In this document: piece after piece, positions 8,338 to 17,544 of the stretch
Layout of the letters: each line of letters opens with the position of its first letter
Position numbering within the stretch: position 1 is the first letter of the stretch
From: Halocynthiibacter sp049608145
Lineage (GTDB): Bacteria; Pseudomonadota; Alphaproteobacteria; Rhodobacterales; Rhodobacteraceae
Assembly: GCF_049608145.1 (NCBI RefSeq)
Contig: NZ_JBMYXF010000006.1
Span: forward strand, 28,074 to 92,073
Reading direction: 5' to 3'
Length of the DNA stretch: 64,000 bases
Notes under the pieces: generated by a model
Seen by the model: only the letters and a program-made list of their open reading frames with translations
The model's database searches: none
What the model was told of the DNA's origin: nothing
Made by a program: the position numbers and the translations under genes

Positions 8338-9225
8338 TCAGCCGCCCGTTTTTGTCGGAAGATGCACGCGGATCCGTTTGATTTTTCGTGGATCCGCATC
8401 AAGCACTTCAAAATCAGGCCCTGCGGGGTGTCGGATCATTTCACCGCGTCCGGGCACATGGCCCAGCAGAACAAAAACCAAGCCACCAAGTGTGTCGATT
8501 TCATCGTCGTCCAGACCGTCACGCAGATTCAGACCAATTTCTTCTTCAAAGTCCTCAAGCGGCGTACGGGCTTCGGCAACGAAACATCCTGGCTTTTCTT
8601 CAAACCAAAGCTGTCCCTCAACGGCGTCATGTTCATCTTCGATCTCGCCAATAACCTGTTCGATCAGATCTTCGATGGTCACAAGCCCATCGACACCGCC
8701 ATATTCGTCAATCATCAGTGCCATGTGAATGCGTTCAGACTGCATTTTCTGCAACAAAACCGCCGCAGGCATGGAAGGCGGGGCGAACAACAAAGGGCGC
8801 ATCAGTTTGCACACGTCAAAATCGCCATTGCCGCTTTCGCCGTTAAAACCGTATTTCAGCGAAAAATCTTTCAGATGCACCATGCCTGTCGGATGATCCA
8901 GCGTGCCATCAAACACCGGCAAGCGTGACAGCCCGCTTTCGCGAAACACCTCGACCAGTTCATCACGGCTGATGTCATCTGCAACGGCCGTGATTTCGAC
9001 CCGGGGAATGGCCACGTCTTCAAGGCGCATACGGCGTAGATTCAACATCCCCTGTGCGGGATTTGCATCTTTTTGCATCACATGCTGCGTGTCTTCAGCA
9101 GGCTCTGACTCATCTGTCGGGGAAAAATGTGCAAGGAACCTGCGGAAAAATCCACTCGATCCTGGCTCGTCGTCTTCCTGCGCGCGTTGCGCCGCAGCAG
9201 AAGATCCTTCAATTGTATCGCCCAT
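8338..9225 (-). CDS. corC: CBS-pair protein of the CorC/YbeX family
   Basis: Cytosolic protein with an acidic N-terminal tail, two CBS motifs (about 65-185; IPRVEITAV, SGLSRLPVFDGTLD, MALMIDEYGGVDGLVTIEDLIEQVIGEIEDE) and a C-terminal CorC/HlyC transporter-associated domain. The family is linked to magnesium/cobalt homeostasis and, as YbeX, to ribosome metabolism. I chose ATG 9225 (295 residues) because AAAGGA lies just upstream; a GTG at 9243 has no ribosome site. Its position between ybeY and lnt is the conserved one. Confidence 0.92.
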   Translation of the reverse strand: MGDTIEGSSAAAQRAQEDDEPGSSGFFRRFLAHFSPTDESEPAEDTQHVMQKDANPAQGMLNLRRMRLEDVAIPRVEITAVADDISRDELVEVFRESGLSRLPVFDGTLDHPTGMVHLKDFSLKYGFNGESGNGDFDVCKLMRPLLFAPPSMPAAVLLQKMQSERIHMALMIDEYGGVDGLVTIEDLIEQVIGEIEDEHDAVEGQLWFEEKPGCFVAEARTPLEDFEEEIGLNLRDGLDDDEIDTLGGLVFVLLGHVPGRGEMIRHPAGPDFEVLDADPRKIKRIRVHLPTKTGG

Positions 9226-9265
9226 TGGTCCTTTCCGGGTCACTCAAATGACGCAAAACGCGCGC

Positions 9266-9754
9266 CTAAGCTATATATGGGTCAGCAATGCCAAGATTGC
9301 CAAGTATTTCTGTCTCGAGTCCCTCCATAAGGGCTGCATCTTTTTCGTCAATGTGATCATAACCCAACAGATGTAAGATTCCATGAACAACTAAGTGGGT
9401 CACGTGATCGGCGAATTTCTTCCCAGCGTCCTGCGCTTCACGCAGGCAAGTGTCAAAAGAAATCGCGATATCACCCAGTTCAGGATCAGGACCAACGGGT
9501 GCCAGAGGCTGCCCCCCTGCTTCCTCTGATGCGCGCTCTTCAGAGGGCCAAGACAGCACATTGGTTGCTTTGTCCTTCTCACGGAAATCCGCGTTCAACA
9601 CCGCAATACGCGCGTCATCGCAGCCCATGACAACCACCTCCCAGTCGCCCGTCAGATTCAGACGCGCAAACACGGCCTGCGCTGCGGTTTCCGACACAGC
9701 CTCAAGCCCCGCGTCTTCCCAACGGGGATCTTCGCAAATCACATCGGTGATCAT
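9266..9754 (-). CDS. ybeY: Endoribonuclease YbeY
   Basis: Zinc-dependent single-strand endoribonuclease for 16S rRNA 3' maturation and 70S ribosome quality control. The 162-residue protein carries the H-x3-H-x5-H zinc site in HGILHLLGYDH (about 125-135) and the conserved arginine-bearing segment around LNADFREKDKATNVLSWP. The ATG overlaps the phoH TGA by four bases, so translation is coupled. Note that this window also encodes an rRNA-repair pair (rtcB-prfH). Confidence 0.96.
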   Translation of the reverse strand: MITDVICEDPRWEDAGLEAVSETAAQAVFARLNLTGDWEVVVMGCDDARIAVLNADFREKDKATNVLSWPSEERASEEAGGQPLAPVGPDPELGDIAISFDTCLREAQDAGKKFADHVTHLVVHGILHLLGYDHIDEKDAALMEGLETEILGNLGIADPYIA

Positions 9755-10800
9755 TTTTCAGCCTTTTTCGCTTCGCGTTTGATGAATGCCTTTTGATCAG
9801 CTTCGTCATAGGCTTCGATGATTTTGGCAACCAACGGATGGCGCACCACATCTTTCGCGGTGAAGTAATTGAACGAAATGCTGTCGATATGTTTCAGCAG
9901 ACGTTCCGCATCATGCAAACCAGAGGTCACGCCGCGCGGCAAATCCACCTGTGAACGGTCCCCCGTGATCACCATGCGCGAGCCTTCGCCAAGGCGGGTC
10001 AGGAACATTTTCATCTGCATGGTGGTCGCGTTCTGGGCTTCGTCCAACACCACAAAGGCATTCGCCAATGTACGCCCGCGCATAAAGGCAAGCGGCGCGA
10101 TCTCAATGCGTTTTTCTTCGATCAGCTTTGTAACCTGTTTCCCCGGAAGGAAATCGCCCAACGCATCATACAGCGGCTGCATGAAGGGGTCGACTTTGTC
10201 TTTCATATCACCAGGCAGATAACCCAGCTTTTCACCGGCCTCCACCGCGGGACGTGAGAGGATGATTTTATCGACCAAGCCATCCACAAACATCGACACG
10301 CCGGCAGCCACAGCAAGATAGGTTTTGCCGGTGCCCGCAGGGCCAATGCCAAAGGCCAGTTCATTTTCAAACAACGCACGCACATAGGTTTTCTGCGCTT
10401 CAGTACGGGGTTCAACGGTTTTCTTGCGGGTGCGAATTTCGACACGACCGCCCGTGAACATTTCCATCTGATCCGGCGCATTTTCATGGCCGCCATTGTC
10501 GCCACCCATACGGATTTCAGCGGCGATATCACCGGTTTCCACGGGGCGACCAGCCTCAAGCCGTTCATACAACGCGTTCAGAACATCCACCGCCTTGGCG
10601 CGTTCATAATCCTTGCCATGCAGCACAAGCTGATTGCCACGGCGGATAATCTGCACACCAAGCGTGCTTTCGATTTGGGTCAGGTTTTTGTCAAATTCAC
10701 CGCAAAGCTCAATCAGCAGGCGGTTGTCAGGATATTCCAGAGAGGTTTCTGCGGGCGTAACAGCCGCATCGGCTTCCATGTGCAGGTCTTCAGTTCCCAA
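9751..10800 (-). CDS. phoH: PhoH/YbeZ-family ATPase
   Basis: Cytosolic P-loop ATPase of 349 residues. An N-terminal KH-like RNA-binding region (about 25-90) is followed by the PhoH domain with Walker A GPAGTGKT (about 156-163) and Walker B VVLDEAQN (about 260). YbeZ is known to work with YbeY. The predicted start is TTG 10800, supported by CGGAG six bases upstream; an ATG seven codons in is the alternative. It lies between miaB and ybeY with a hairpin (10876-10898) ahead of it. Confidence 0.93.
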   Translation of the reverse strand: MGTEDLHMEADAAVTPAETSLEYPDNRLLIELCGEFDKNLTQIESTLGVQIIRRGNQLVLHGKDYERAKAVDVLNALYERLEAGRPVETGDIAAEIRMGGDNGGHENAPDQMEMFTGGRVEIRTRKKTVEPRTEAQKTYVRALFENELAFGIGPAGTGKTYLAVAAGVSMFVDGLVDKIILSRPAVEAGEKLGYLPGDMKDKVDPFMQPLYDALGDFLPGKQVTKLIEEKRIEIAPLAFMRGRTLANAFVVLDEAQNATTMQMKMFLTRLGEGSRMVITGDRSQVDLPRGVTSGLHDAERLLKHIDSISFNYFTAKDVVRHPLVAKIIEAYDEADQKAFIKREAKKAEK

Positions 10801-10875
10801 AGTGGCTCCGTTCTGTGTTCAATCCTGTTGGGACCGGAACGAATCCGGCATTTGATCCCATGGTTGCAATTTGAA

Positions 10876-10898
10876 AGCCCCCGCGCAAGGCAGGGGCT
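10876..10898 (-). terminator. Hairpin between miaB and phoH
   Basis: AGCCCC and GGGGCT flank an 11-base loop between the miaB stop and the phoH start. Only a few T residues follow on the minus strand, so it may lower rather than stop read-through. Confidence 0.4.
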
Positions 10899-10936
10899 GA
10901 CAAATTGGCGAAAACTTCACGAAATTGCCACATGGT

Positions 10937-12259
10937 TTATGGCAAAATTTCCCCGGTCAGCGAATTGGTTTCTGTCGCGACGATCTTCACATCACGAATG
11001 TCACCCACCTGAACACCTTCCGCAGGTGCATGCACCGCATGTAGATAACCGGATTTACCAATCATCTGGCCTTCAATCCGACCAGCCTTTTCAAACATCA
11101 CGCTGACGGTGCGTCCGATCATGCTTTCCTGGGTTTGCATTTGTTGTTGCGTCAACAAGGCCTGCATCTGGTGCAGACGTTCTTTCGCAACCAACGGATC
11201 CACCAACGCACGTTCCGCAGCAGGGGTGCCTGGACGGGATGAATAGCAGAAAGAATAGGCCTGGCCGTAATGCACTTCGCGGATCAGATCCATTGTGTCC
11301 TGGAAATCCTGATCGGTCTCTTCTGGAAAGCCGACGATAAAGTCACCGGACAGCAGAATGTCAGGGCGCGCTTCGCGGAACCGTTCAATCACCCGCAAAT
11401 AGCTTTCGGCGGTGTGGTTGCGGTTCATCCGTTTCAGGATTTTATCGCTGCCAGATTGCACCGGCAGATGCAGATAAGGCATCAGTTTTGCAAAGGTGCC
11501 ATGCGCTTCGATCAGGGCATCTTCCATGTCGTTGGGGTGGGATGTTGTATAGCGAATGCGTTCCAGCCCGTCGACTTTGTCGAGTTCAGCAATCAGTCCG
11601 GCCAACCCCATCGTGCCTTTGGGCCCCTGCCCGTGATAGGCGTTCACGTTCTGACCAAGCAAGGTGATTTCGCGCACGCCACGTTCCACCAGTTCGTTGG
11701 CCTCGCGGATAATGCGTTCCACCGGGCGAGAGACTTCCGCACCGCGGGTATAGGGCACCACACAGAAGGCGCAGAATTTATCGCAGCCTTCCTGCACTGT
11801 CAGAAACGCAGCCGGTGCGCGTTTCGCCTTAGGGCGCAGTTTTAGGTGTTCGAATTTGTCTTCTTCCGGGAAATCCGTATCCAGCGCACGTTTGCCACTG
11901 TTCACGGTTTCCATCATTTTTGGCAGGCGGTGATAGGTCTGCGGACCAACCACAAGATCAACCATCGGCTGGCGACGAATGATTTCTTCGCCCTCGGCTT
12001 GGGCCACACAGCCAGCCACACCGATTTTCAAATCGGGATTCTCTGCTTTCAGCCCTTTAAACCGACCCAGTTCAGAATAAATTTTTTCTGCGGCTTTTTC
12101 ACGGATGTGACAGGTGTTCAACAGAATCATATCTGCCTCTTCCACCTTCTCAGTTGCCTCATATCCTTCGTGCCCAAGGCTTTCGGCCATGCGCTCGCTG
12201 TCATAGACATTCATCTGGCAGCCCCAGGTTTTAATGAAGAGTTTTTTCTTTTCTGACAT
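10937..12259 (-). CDS. miaB: tRNA-2-methylthio-N6-isopentenyladenosine-37 synthase
   Basis: Radical-SAM methylthiotransferase converting i6A37 to ms2i6A37 in tRNA. Three N-terminal cysteines (TWGCQMN, NTCHIRE, GCVAQAEG) bind the auxiliary cluster; the radical-SAM motif is CDKFCAFC (C-x3-C-x2-C); a TRAM RNA-binding domain ends the protein. I prefer ATG 12259 (440 residues, start MSEKKKLF) with GGGAC eight bases upstream; a GTG at 12283 would add eight residues. First gene of the minus-strand miaB-lnt block. Confidence 0.95.
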   Translation of the reverse strand: MSEKKKLFIKTWGCQMNVYDSERMAESLGHEGYEATEKVEEADMILLNTCHIREKAAEKIYSELGRFKGLKAENPDLKIGVAGCVAQAEGEEIIRRQPMVDLVVGPQTYHRLPKMMETVNSGKRALDTDFPEEDKFEHLKLRPKAKRAPAAFLTVQEGCDKFCAFCVVPYTRGAEVSRPVERIIREANELVERGVREITLLGQNVNAYHGQGPKGTMGLAGLIAELDKVDGLERIRYTTSHPNDMEDALIEAHGTFAKLMPYLHLPVQSGSDKILKRMNRNHTAESYLRVIERFREARPDILLSGDFIVGFPEETDQDFQDTMDLIREVHYGQAYSFCYSSRPGTPAAERALVDPLVAKERLHQMQALLTQQQMQTQESMIGRTVSVMFEKAGRIEGQMIGKSGYLHAVHAPAEGVQVGDIRDVKIVATETNSLTGEILP

Positions 12260-12367
12260 CAGAAAGGTCCCGCGTTTGATCACCGCTGTTTACATGTGCA
12301 GAGAGAGGCTTGCAATATACCTGATTTTATCCGATTTTCACGTCTGAGTTCGGGCAAGTGAGGCCAT

Positions 12368-13240
12368 ATGATTTACGACAGTTTAGACAGTTTCCTGCAA
12401 ACCGGAAATTCCGCGATCGCAAAAGGTCCTGTAGCGATGATTTTCGTTGAGGATCTGACAGAGGTGGAAGGCACAATCCGCCATCACCTAAAGATCGGCT
12501 TTGCCAGCATTCTGGTGCTGTCGCCTGTTCACCCTGAACTGCCCGAAGATCTGATGGAGATCATCCACCTGATCACATGGAATACGCTGGCCGATGGGGC
12601 GCTGGAAGCCGCCGTGAATTCAATTTCTGTTGCCGCACCACAGGGCACATGGATGTATTACTGCTATAACGCAGAATATCTGATGTACCCCTTCATGGAG
12701 ACCCGTAGCGTCGGGGAACTATTGGCCTTTCACACAGAAGAACGCCGCAGCGCGATGCTGACTTATGTGATTGATCTTTATGCCCGTGATCTGAACGAAT
12801 ATCCTTCTGCAGTTGCGCCTCAGGACGCCTGGTTTGACAAGACAGGCTATTACGCCTTGGCCCGTGAAGATGCATCTGACGAATATCGTGCCAAAGACCG
12901 GCAACTTGATTTTTATGGCGGATTGCGTTGGCGTTTTGAAGAACACGTGCCTTATCTGAAACGCTCTATCGACCGGATTTCCCTGTTCGTCGCATCACCC
13001 GATGTAAAAATGTTGCCCCGCCATGTCTTTAGTGACGAGGAATACAATACATATTCCTGTGAATGGCACCACAACCTGACCGCCTCTGTGGCCTCTTTCC
13101 GGGCGGCGAAGGCTCTGCGCGCAAACCCAGGAAGCCGCCAGGAGATCCACAATTTTGCTTGGCATAATTCAGTGAAATTTCACTGGAACAGTCAGCAACT
13201 TCTGGATCTGGGCCTGATGGAACCGGGGCAATGGTTCTGA
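12368..13240 (+). CDS. Conserved protein, possibly glycosyltransferase-like
   Basis: A 290-residue soluble protein, divergent from miaB. The N-terminal 100 residues alternate hydrophobic strands and helices (AMIFVEDLTEVEGTIRHHLKIGF, ILVLSP), resembling the start of a GT-A nucleotide-sugar fold. The middle has EERRSAMLTYVIDLYA, the type of segment found in Rhodobacteraceae glycosyltransferase-2-like proteins. No DxD metal motif is evident, so activity is unproven. The C-terminal third is rich in His, Trp and Tyr. Coding quality matches its neighbours. I do not recognise a named function. Confidence 0.6.
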   Translation: MIYDSLDSFLQTGNSAIAKGPVAMIFVEDLTEVEGTIRHHLKIGFASILVLSPVHPELPEDLMEIIHLITWNTLADGALEAAVNSISVAAPQGTWMYYCYNAEYLMYPFMETRSVGELLAFHTEERRSAMLTYVIDLYARDLNEYPSAVAPQDAWFDKTGYYALAREDASDEYRAKDRQLDFYGGLRWRFEEHVPYLKRSIDRISLFVASPDVKMLPRHVFSDEEYNTYSCEWHHNLTASVASFRAAKALRANPGSRQEIHNFAWHNSVKFHWNSQQLLDLGLMEPGQWF

Positions 13241-13295
13241 TCTGGCGCAAACACCGACCTTTCAAAACGTCTTAACATATTAATTTACGGATCAT

Positions 13296-13332
13296 TCCCG
13301 CCCCTTGCAGATCCTCCCTGCGAGGGGCGGGA
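13296..13332. terminator. Bidirectional hairpin between convergent genes
   Basis: TCCCGCCCC (13296-13304) pairs perfectly with GGGGCGGGA (13324-13332), with a nested GCAG/CTGC stem in the loop. It separates the 290-residue protein gene from the convergent ABC-F gene. Confidence 0.6.
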
Positions 13333-13339
13333 TCCGAAC

Positions 13340-14860
13340 TTATTCAGGCGTTGCGATCTGCTGCTCCAGAAACCTTTGTGGGCTGTCAATTTCTTCCAGT
13401 GTTCCGCCATTGATCAGCCAGAACCGGTTTCCAACATTCTGCAGAAACCTTCTGTCGTGACTGACAACAAGGCTGGCTGCATCGTTTGAAATCAATTCCG
13501 CTTCCAGTGCTTCCTGACCTTCAATATCCAGATGATTGGTCGGTTCATCCAGCAGATAAAAGTTCGGAGACTTGAGGCGCAACAACAGCATTGAAAGCCG
13601 GGCTTTCTGGCCGCCCGACAGGCGCAGGATTGCCACATCCTGCATCTGAAAGGTAATACCCGCCCCCGCAAGCAGCCCCCGTGCCCGTTGATCCCCGATG
13701 TCACACGTTTCGGTCAGCAGGGCCATCGGAGTGCTGTCTGGATTCAATTGGCTGAGATGTTGATCCGAAAAACCGGGTGCAATAGATGCGGCATATTTCA
13801 CATCCGTGTCTGCCCCATTCAGTGCCGCGTGGATCAATGTCACCAGACAGGTTTTCCCAGTGCCATTCGCCCCCAAAAGCACAACCCTTTCGCCCGGTGA
13901 AATCCATTTCCGCCCTGTCCGATACAACACGCGTCCATCCGGCGCGCACACAGGAATATCATCCAGCGTAATCAGTGCCTTGACATGTGTGCCGCTGTTG
14001 CCAAGGCGGATATCTCCTGCGGTTTGTTCCCGATATGCGGGACGTGCCGCTGCTTCCAGCTTCCCGGCCCGATCCGTCAGTTGTTTTGTTTTCGTCAACA
14101 ACAGATCTGAACCAGAATTGATGCCAACATTTTTCAGCTTTGCTGCCTGTTTGCGCAATTGACGGGCCTTGTTCAGATCATTTACGAACCGGCGCTCGTC
14201 CGCAGCATCGGAAGCCTGTAGGGCAGCGCGGGCCTGGCTGAACGGCAACGGAAAAACCCGCGCATGTTCTTCACGCAGAAACAGCGTCCTGTTGGTCACC
14301 GCATCCAAGAAGGCCCGATCATGGGATGTAACCACCACTGGCAAGTCACGGGGCAACCCCATCAGCCAATCCTGCAGCAGACCAATATGATGCAGATCCA
14401 AGTGATTGGTCGGTTCATCCAGCAACAAAACGTCAGGTTCAGTGATCCAGGCCCGGGCCAACATGGCCATACGTTGCCAGCCACCACTGAGCGCCTCTAG
14501 GCGTTTTTGTTGGAAATCATACGGCACCCGCAGATCGTTCAGAACAACATCCACGCGCCAGCTGTCATAGTCTGCCTGTTCCGGCGGCAATGCGGAAAGA
14601 ACCCAATCATACATTGTATGGCCAAAAGCAGCATCCGGCATATTTTGCAGCACAGTGGCAACGCGTGTGCCCTGCGCCCGTGTGACATCGCCGGTTGTGG
14701 GGGTTACACTTCCATCGAGGCAACCCAGAAGCGTCGATTTCCCACGCCCATTCGCGGCGACAAGACCTATCCGGTCGCCTTTGGCGATATTCAGGTTGAG
14801 ATCAGAAAATAAGGGTTCACTAAAGGTGATGCCCAAAGCATTGGTGGTCATGATAGTCAT
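13340..14860 (-). CDS. ABC-F family ATPase
   Basis: Soluble duplicated ABC protein of 506 residues without membrane segments. Domain 1 has Walker A GRGKST (about 39-44), LSGGWQRMAM and LLLDEPTNHLD. A linker of about 75 residues rich in Arg/Lys (about 215-290) follows. Domain 2 has GANGTGKT, LSGGQKARLS and a second LLDEPTNHLD. ABC-F proteins bind the ribosomal E site and act as translation factors (EttA, Uup) or antibiotic-protection proteins. The length is below that of EttA and Uup and nearer the protection or regulatory members, but the exact role cannot be read from the sequence. Two ATG codons four codons apart compete for the start. Confidence 0.85.
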   Translation of the reverse strand: MTIMTTNALGITFSEPLFSDLNLNIAKGDRIGLVAANGRGKSTLLGCLDGSVTPTTGDVTRAQGTRVATVLQNMPDAAFGHTMYDWVLSALPPEQADYDSWRVDVVLNDLRVPYDFQQKRLEALSGGWQRMAMLARAWITEPDVLLLDEPTNHLDLHHIGLLQDWLMGLPRDLPVVVTSHDRAFLDAVTNRTLFLREEHARVFPLPFSQARAALQASDAADERRFVNDLNKARQLRKQAAKLKNVGINSGSDLLLTKTKQLTDRAGKLEAAARPAYREQTAGDIRLGNSGTHVKALITLDDIPVCAPDGRVLYRTGRKWISPGERVVLLGANGTGKTCLVTLIHAALNGADTDVKYAASIAPGFSDQHLSQLNPDSTPMALLTETCDIGDQRARGLLAGAGITFQMQDVAILRLSGGQKARLSMLLLRLKSPNFYLLDEPTNHLDIEGQEALEAELISNDAASLVVSHDRRFLQNVGNRFWLINGGTLEEIDSPQRFLEQQIATPE

Positions 14861-15132
14861 AAGAATTCAGCTCAATAAGGGATGGCCGCAAAGCGGCTAT
14901 GGGCAGACCAATGAGACAGATGTTTCATGACCAACCCTGCAAACGGATTTACAGGGCGAAACGGGGACCATGCCAAAGTACGTAATTCCAGCGCATTTTA
15001 GCTTTCGTCCTCCCGTTGTAAAAATTGAACCGACGATCTCAGTTTAGGCCTGACATTGGCCCGTTGCAAGAGCGATCCCATCAGGTCAAACATTACACTC
15101 TTGCGCTAAAGGGGGCTTGAGGTTTTATCAAC
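14861..15132. other. Divergent intergenic region, ABC-F / MFS
   Basis: About 270 bases with no gene on either strand that I can support; it must hold the promoters of the two divergent genes. No obvious dyad except the hairpin at 15133-15158, listed separately. Confidence 0.4.
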
Positions 15133-15158
15133 ACTCCCGGAATACGAATCACGGGAGT
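15133..15158 (+). promoter_or_regulatory. Inverted repeat overlapping the MFS ribosome site
   Basis: ACTCCCG (15133-15139) and CGGGAGT (15152-15158) are perfect complements around a 12-base loop. The right arm contains GGGAG, the ribosome site eight bases before the ATG at 15166. Folding in the mRNA would hide it; alternatively this is a repressor operator. Confidence 0.45.
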
Positions 15159-15165
15159 ACGGATC

Positions 15166-16608
15166 ATGACCATGACAGCAGCCCCTCAAAACGAACATGT
15201 CGCCTGGAGCGAGATCCTAACACGCAAAGCAGCTGTGCCTTTGGCGCTTGTCTCGCTTGGGGTTTGGCTACATGCGGCGGATAGCCTCCTGCTGGCGACA
15301 ATGATCCCGCAAATTCTTGCGGATATCGGCGGTGACCGCTTTGTGGCGTGGACGATTGCCACCTATGAAATCGGATCAATTGTCGCTGGGGCTTGCGCCG
15401 CCATCGCCACCATGCGCGTGGGCATTCGCAATGTTATGGCCAGCTGCGCCATGATCTTCGCCCTTGGATGTGCGGCCTCAATGGTCGCGACCAATATGCC
15501 TGTGCTTCTGGCTGGGCGCGTGTTGCAAGGGCTGGGTGGTGGCGGTTTAACCGCGATGACATTCATTGCCATTGGCATCTTGTTTTCCACCCGCCATCAG
15601 GCGCGGGTTTTGGCCGTGATTTCAGCGCTCTGGGGGGCATCCGCCTTTCTTGGCCCGCTGATCGGTGCGTTCTTTGTAGAATATTTCACCTGGCGCTGGG
15701 GCTTTGGTTTTTTCCTGCTACAAGCGCTAATCTTGGCCCTATGGATATATTTCACCCCGGGGATCAGCCTGGGGCGCGACATGAACAATGCGCCCTCTCT
15801 GCCTGTGAAACGTCTGATCCTGTTGGTCACGGGCACCACGATGATCGCCTCTGCTGGGATCGAGGTCAGTCTTCCACAAACGCCCCTTCTGATCATGGGG
15901 GCCTTCACCCTGCTATTGCTTTTCCTGCGCCAAGATGCACGGTCACGCGACAATCGCATGTTGCCAGAAAATGCGTTTCGCTTGCGGGATTCGTCAGGTG
16001 CGGCCCTGTTGATGTGGTTCAGCATGTCTGCCGGTGTCATGGGGCTGATGAGCTATGGTCCGGTTCTGCTGGCCAGCCTGCATGGTGTCAGCCCGATCAC
16101 TGTCGGCTATATCTTGGCCGGTGGTTCTTTCGGATGGAGCGCGGCTGCGATTGTTGTCTCTGGTTCGCCCGAACGACTGGATCCTTTTTGGATCACCCTT
16201 GGCCTCGCCCTTGTGGCTTGCTCTGTCATTGGCATGTTTTTCGCCACCCCTGCAGGTCCTGTCTGGGTGATTGCCGCCCTGACTTGGCTGGAAGGTATTG
16301 GTTTTGGGGCCGCCTATACCTTCATTCAGCGCCGTCTCATCGCGATCACACCCGAGAAAGAACAGGCCCGCGTCACCGGCGCCATGCCCACAGTTGCACG
16401 GTTTGGCTACGCAGTGGGTGCGGCGATTTGTGGGATTCTGGCCAATGCAGCAGGCTTCTCACTGGAGGCCACGCCGGAAACCCTGCAAACCGTTGCACGT
16501 TATGTCTTCGCGGGCAGCCTGCCGTTTATTGCTTTGGGGCTTTTGGCCATGCGACGCTTTTTGTGCCGACAGCCGATCAGATCTATGTCGTCTCAGCCCC
16601 CAAGCTGA
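15166..16608 (+). CDS. MFS transporter (DHA2-like drug exporter)
   Basis: Inner-membrane secondary transporter of 480 residues with about 14 hydrophobic segments. An MFS motif-C-like region lies at about 135-160 (ALWGASAFLGPLIGAFF), and the segment before it, GRVLQGLGGGGLTAMTFIAIG, is typical of DHA2 multidrug exporters (EmrB/QacA type). No membrane-fusion partner is encoded nearby. Divergent from the ABC-F gene; its last 16 bases overlap convergent trmL. The leader hairpin may control translation. Substrate unknown. Confidence 0.8.
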   Translation: MTMTAAPQNEHVAWSEILTRKAAVPLALVSLGVWLHAADSLLLATMIPQILADIGGDRFVAWTIATYEIGSIVAGACAAIATMRVGIRNVMASCAMIFALGCAASMVATNMPVLLAGRVLQGLGGGGLTAMTFIAIGILFSTRHQARVLAVISALWGASAFLGPLIGAFFVEYFTWRWGFGFFLLQALILALWIYFTPGISLGRDMNNAPSLPVKRLILLVTGTTMIASAGIEVSLPQTPLLIMGAFTLLLLFLRQDARSRDNRMLPENAFRLRDSSGAALLMWFSMSAGVMGLMSYGPVLLASLHGVSPITVGYILAGGSFGWSAAAIVVSGSPERLDPFWITLGLALVACSVIGMFFATPAGPVWVIAALTWLEGIGFGAAYTFIQRRLIAITPEKEQARVTGAMPTVARFGYAVGAAICGILANAAGFSLEATPETLQTVARYVFAGSLPFIALGLLAMRRFLCRQPIRSMSSQPPS

Positions 16609-17066
16609 GGCCGCATCGCCTGATAAATCACGGCGGTCGCCACATTGGCAAGGTTCAAGGATTTTACCACCGGGTTGCGCATGGGCAGGCTGAACAGGCG
16701 ATCATTCATACCTTCGAGGATTTCCTGAGGGATGCCACTTGATTCACAGCCAAACACCAAATAGCCATCCAGCTTGTAATCTGGGTCATAAATCGTCTGT
16801 TCGCCGTTTTCTTCAAAGAAATACAGGCTGTCACGATCCGGTTTGCGTGCGTCGAGAAAGCTTTGCCAATCGTCATATTCCGTCAGCTGAACATGCTTCC
16901 AATAACTCGCGCCCGCCCGTTTCACGGTTCTCTCATCCAAGGAAAACCCGAGCGGCTTAATCAGGATCAACTCCAGCCCCAAGGCCACACAGGTCCGCCC
17001 AATCGCCCCGGTGTTATAGGGAATTTCCGGCGTCACAATGACAACTTTCATTTGGGGATTCGGCAT
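16593..17066 (-). CDS. trmL: tRNA (cytidine/uridine-34 2'-O)-methyltransferase
   Basis: SPOUT-class enzyme methylating the wobble base ribose of leucine tRNAs. The knot motifs are PEIPYNTGAIGRTC, LVFGCESSGIP and LPMRNPVVKSLNLANVATAV, all typical of TrmL. From ATG 17066 it has 157 residues, the usual size; an ATG five codons later or a GTG at 17102 are alternatives, none with a strong ribosome site. The 3' end overlaps the convergent MFS gene by 16 bases. Confidence 0.92.
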   Translation of the reverse strand: MPNPQMKVVIVTPEIPYNTGAIGRTCVALGLELILIKPLGFSLDERTVKRAGASYWKHVQLTEYDDWQSFLDARKPDRDSLYFFEENGEQTIYDPDYKLDGYLVFGCESSGIPQEILEGMNDRLFSLPMRNPVVKSLNLANVATAVIYQAMRPQLGG

Positions 17067-17173
17067 TGGGTGTGGCTTTCGCTTTGCTGGGGTAGTGAGC
17101 ACCTAGTCACGCGCAGTTACTCTATTCAGAAGAGGCCTTACATGGCAAGCTCGACTAAGCAAAGACTTAAAAA

Positions 17174-17536
17174 TCAGTGCGACAAACCGATTAAGCGCGT
17201 TACACATCCAACAGCGCACGCGTGACGCCCTTCACGGCACTCAAACTGAGTCCCAACTGAAATATAGCGCCGGTGAAAATCTACGCTTGGTTCAAAGAGG
17301 ATAAACATAAAGGCACGATATGTTCCTTCAAGTGCTTCACCTTTTTCTAACGGCTCTCCGGATTCATCTAAAAAATAGGGGTGGATGCAATAGATACAAT
17401 CGTGATCAGTGGAATCGAGATAAGCGAAGTCCCACCTAATTCCGTTTCCCGGTTTACTACGTCGCGGGCTCTTGTCCAAAGAAGGGACTGTTATCAACCC
17501 TTCGAAATCTGGATCACGACCGTATAGTTGAAACAC
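17174..17536 (-). CDS. Hypothetical protein, 120 aa, downstream of irr
   Basis: A GTG-started frame (AAGG seven bases upstream) beginning eight bases after the irr stop, so probably co-transcribed with irr. The protein is soluble, rich in aromatic and acidic residues, and has four cysteines (DCIYCIHPYF in the middle; FECREGRHACAVGC near the end) that could form a metal or disulfide site. A/T content is higher than in the neighbours, hinting at different ancestry. I do not recognise the family. The iron-regulator neighbour and Cys/His content make metal handling a guess only. Confidence 0.55.
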   Translation of the reverse strand: MFQLYGRDPDFEGLITVPSLDKSPRRSKPGNGIRWDFAYLDSTDHDCIYCIHPYFLDESGEPLEKGEALEGTYRAFMFILFEPSVDFHRRYISVGTQFECREGRHACAVGCVTRLIGLSH

Positions 17537-17544
17537 ACAGTGCC

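Noticed and set aside
15393..16742. Alternative frame of about 449 codons within the MFS gene and trmL
   Set aside because: It is Cys/Trp/His-rich with no membrane helices; the annotated MFS frame has proper helices and start site.
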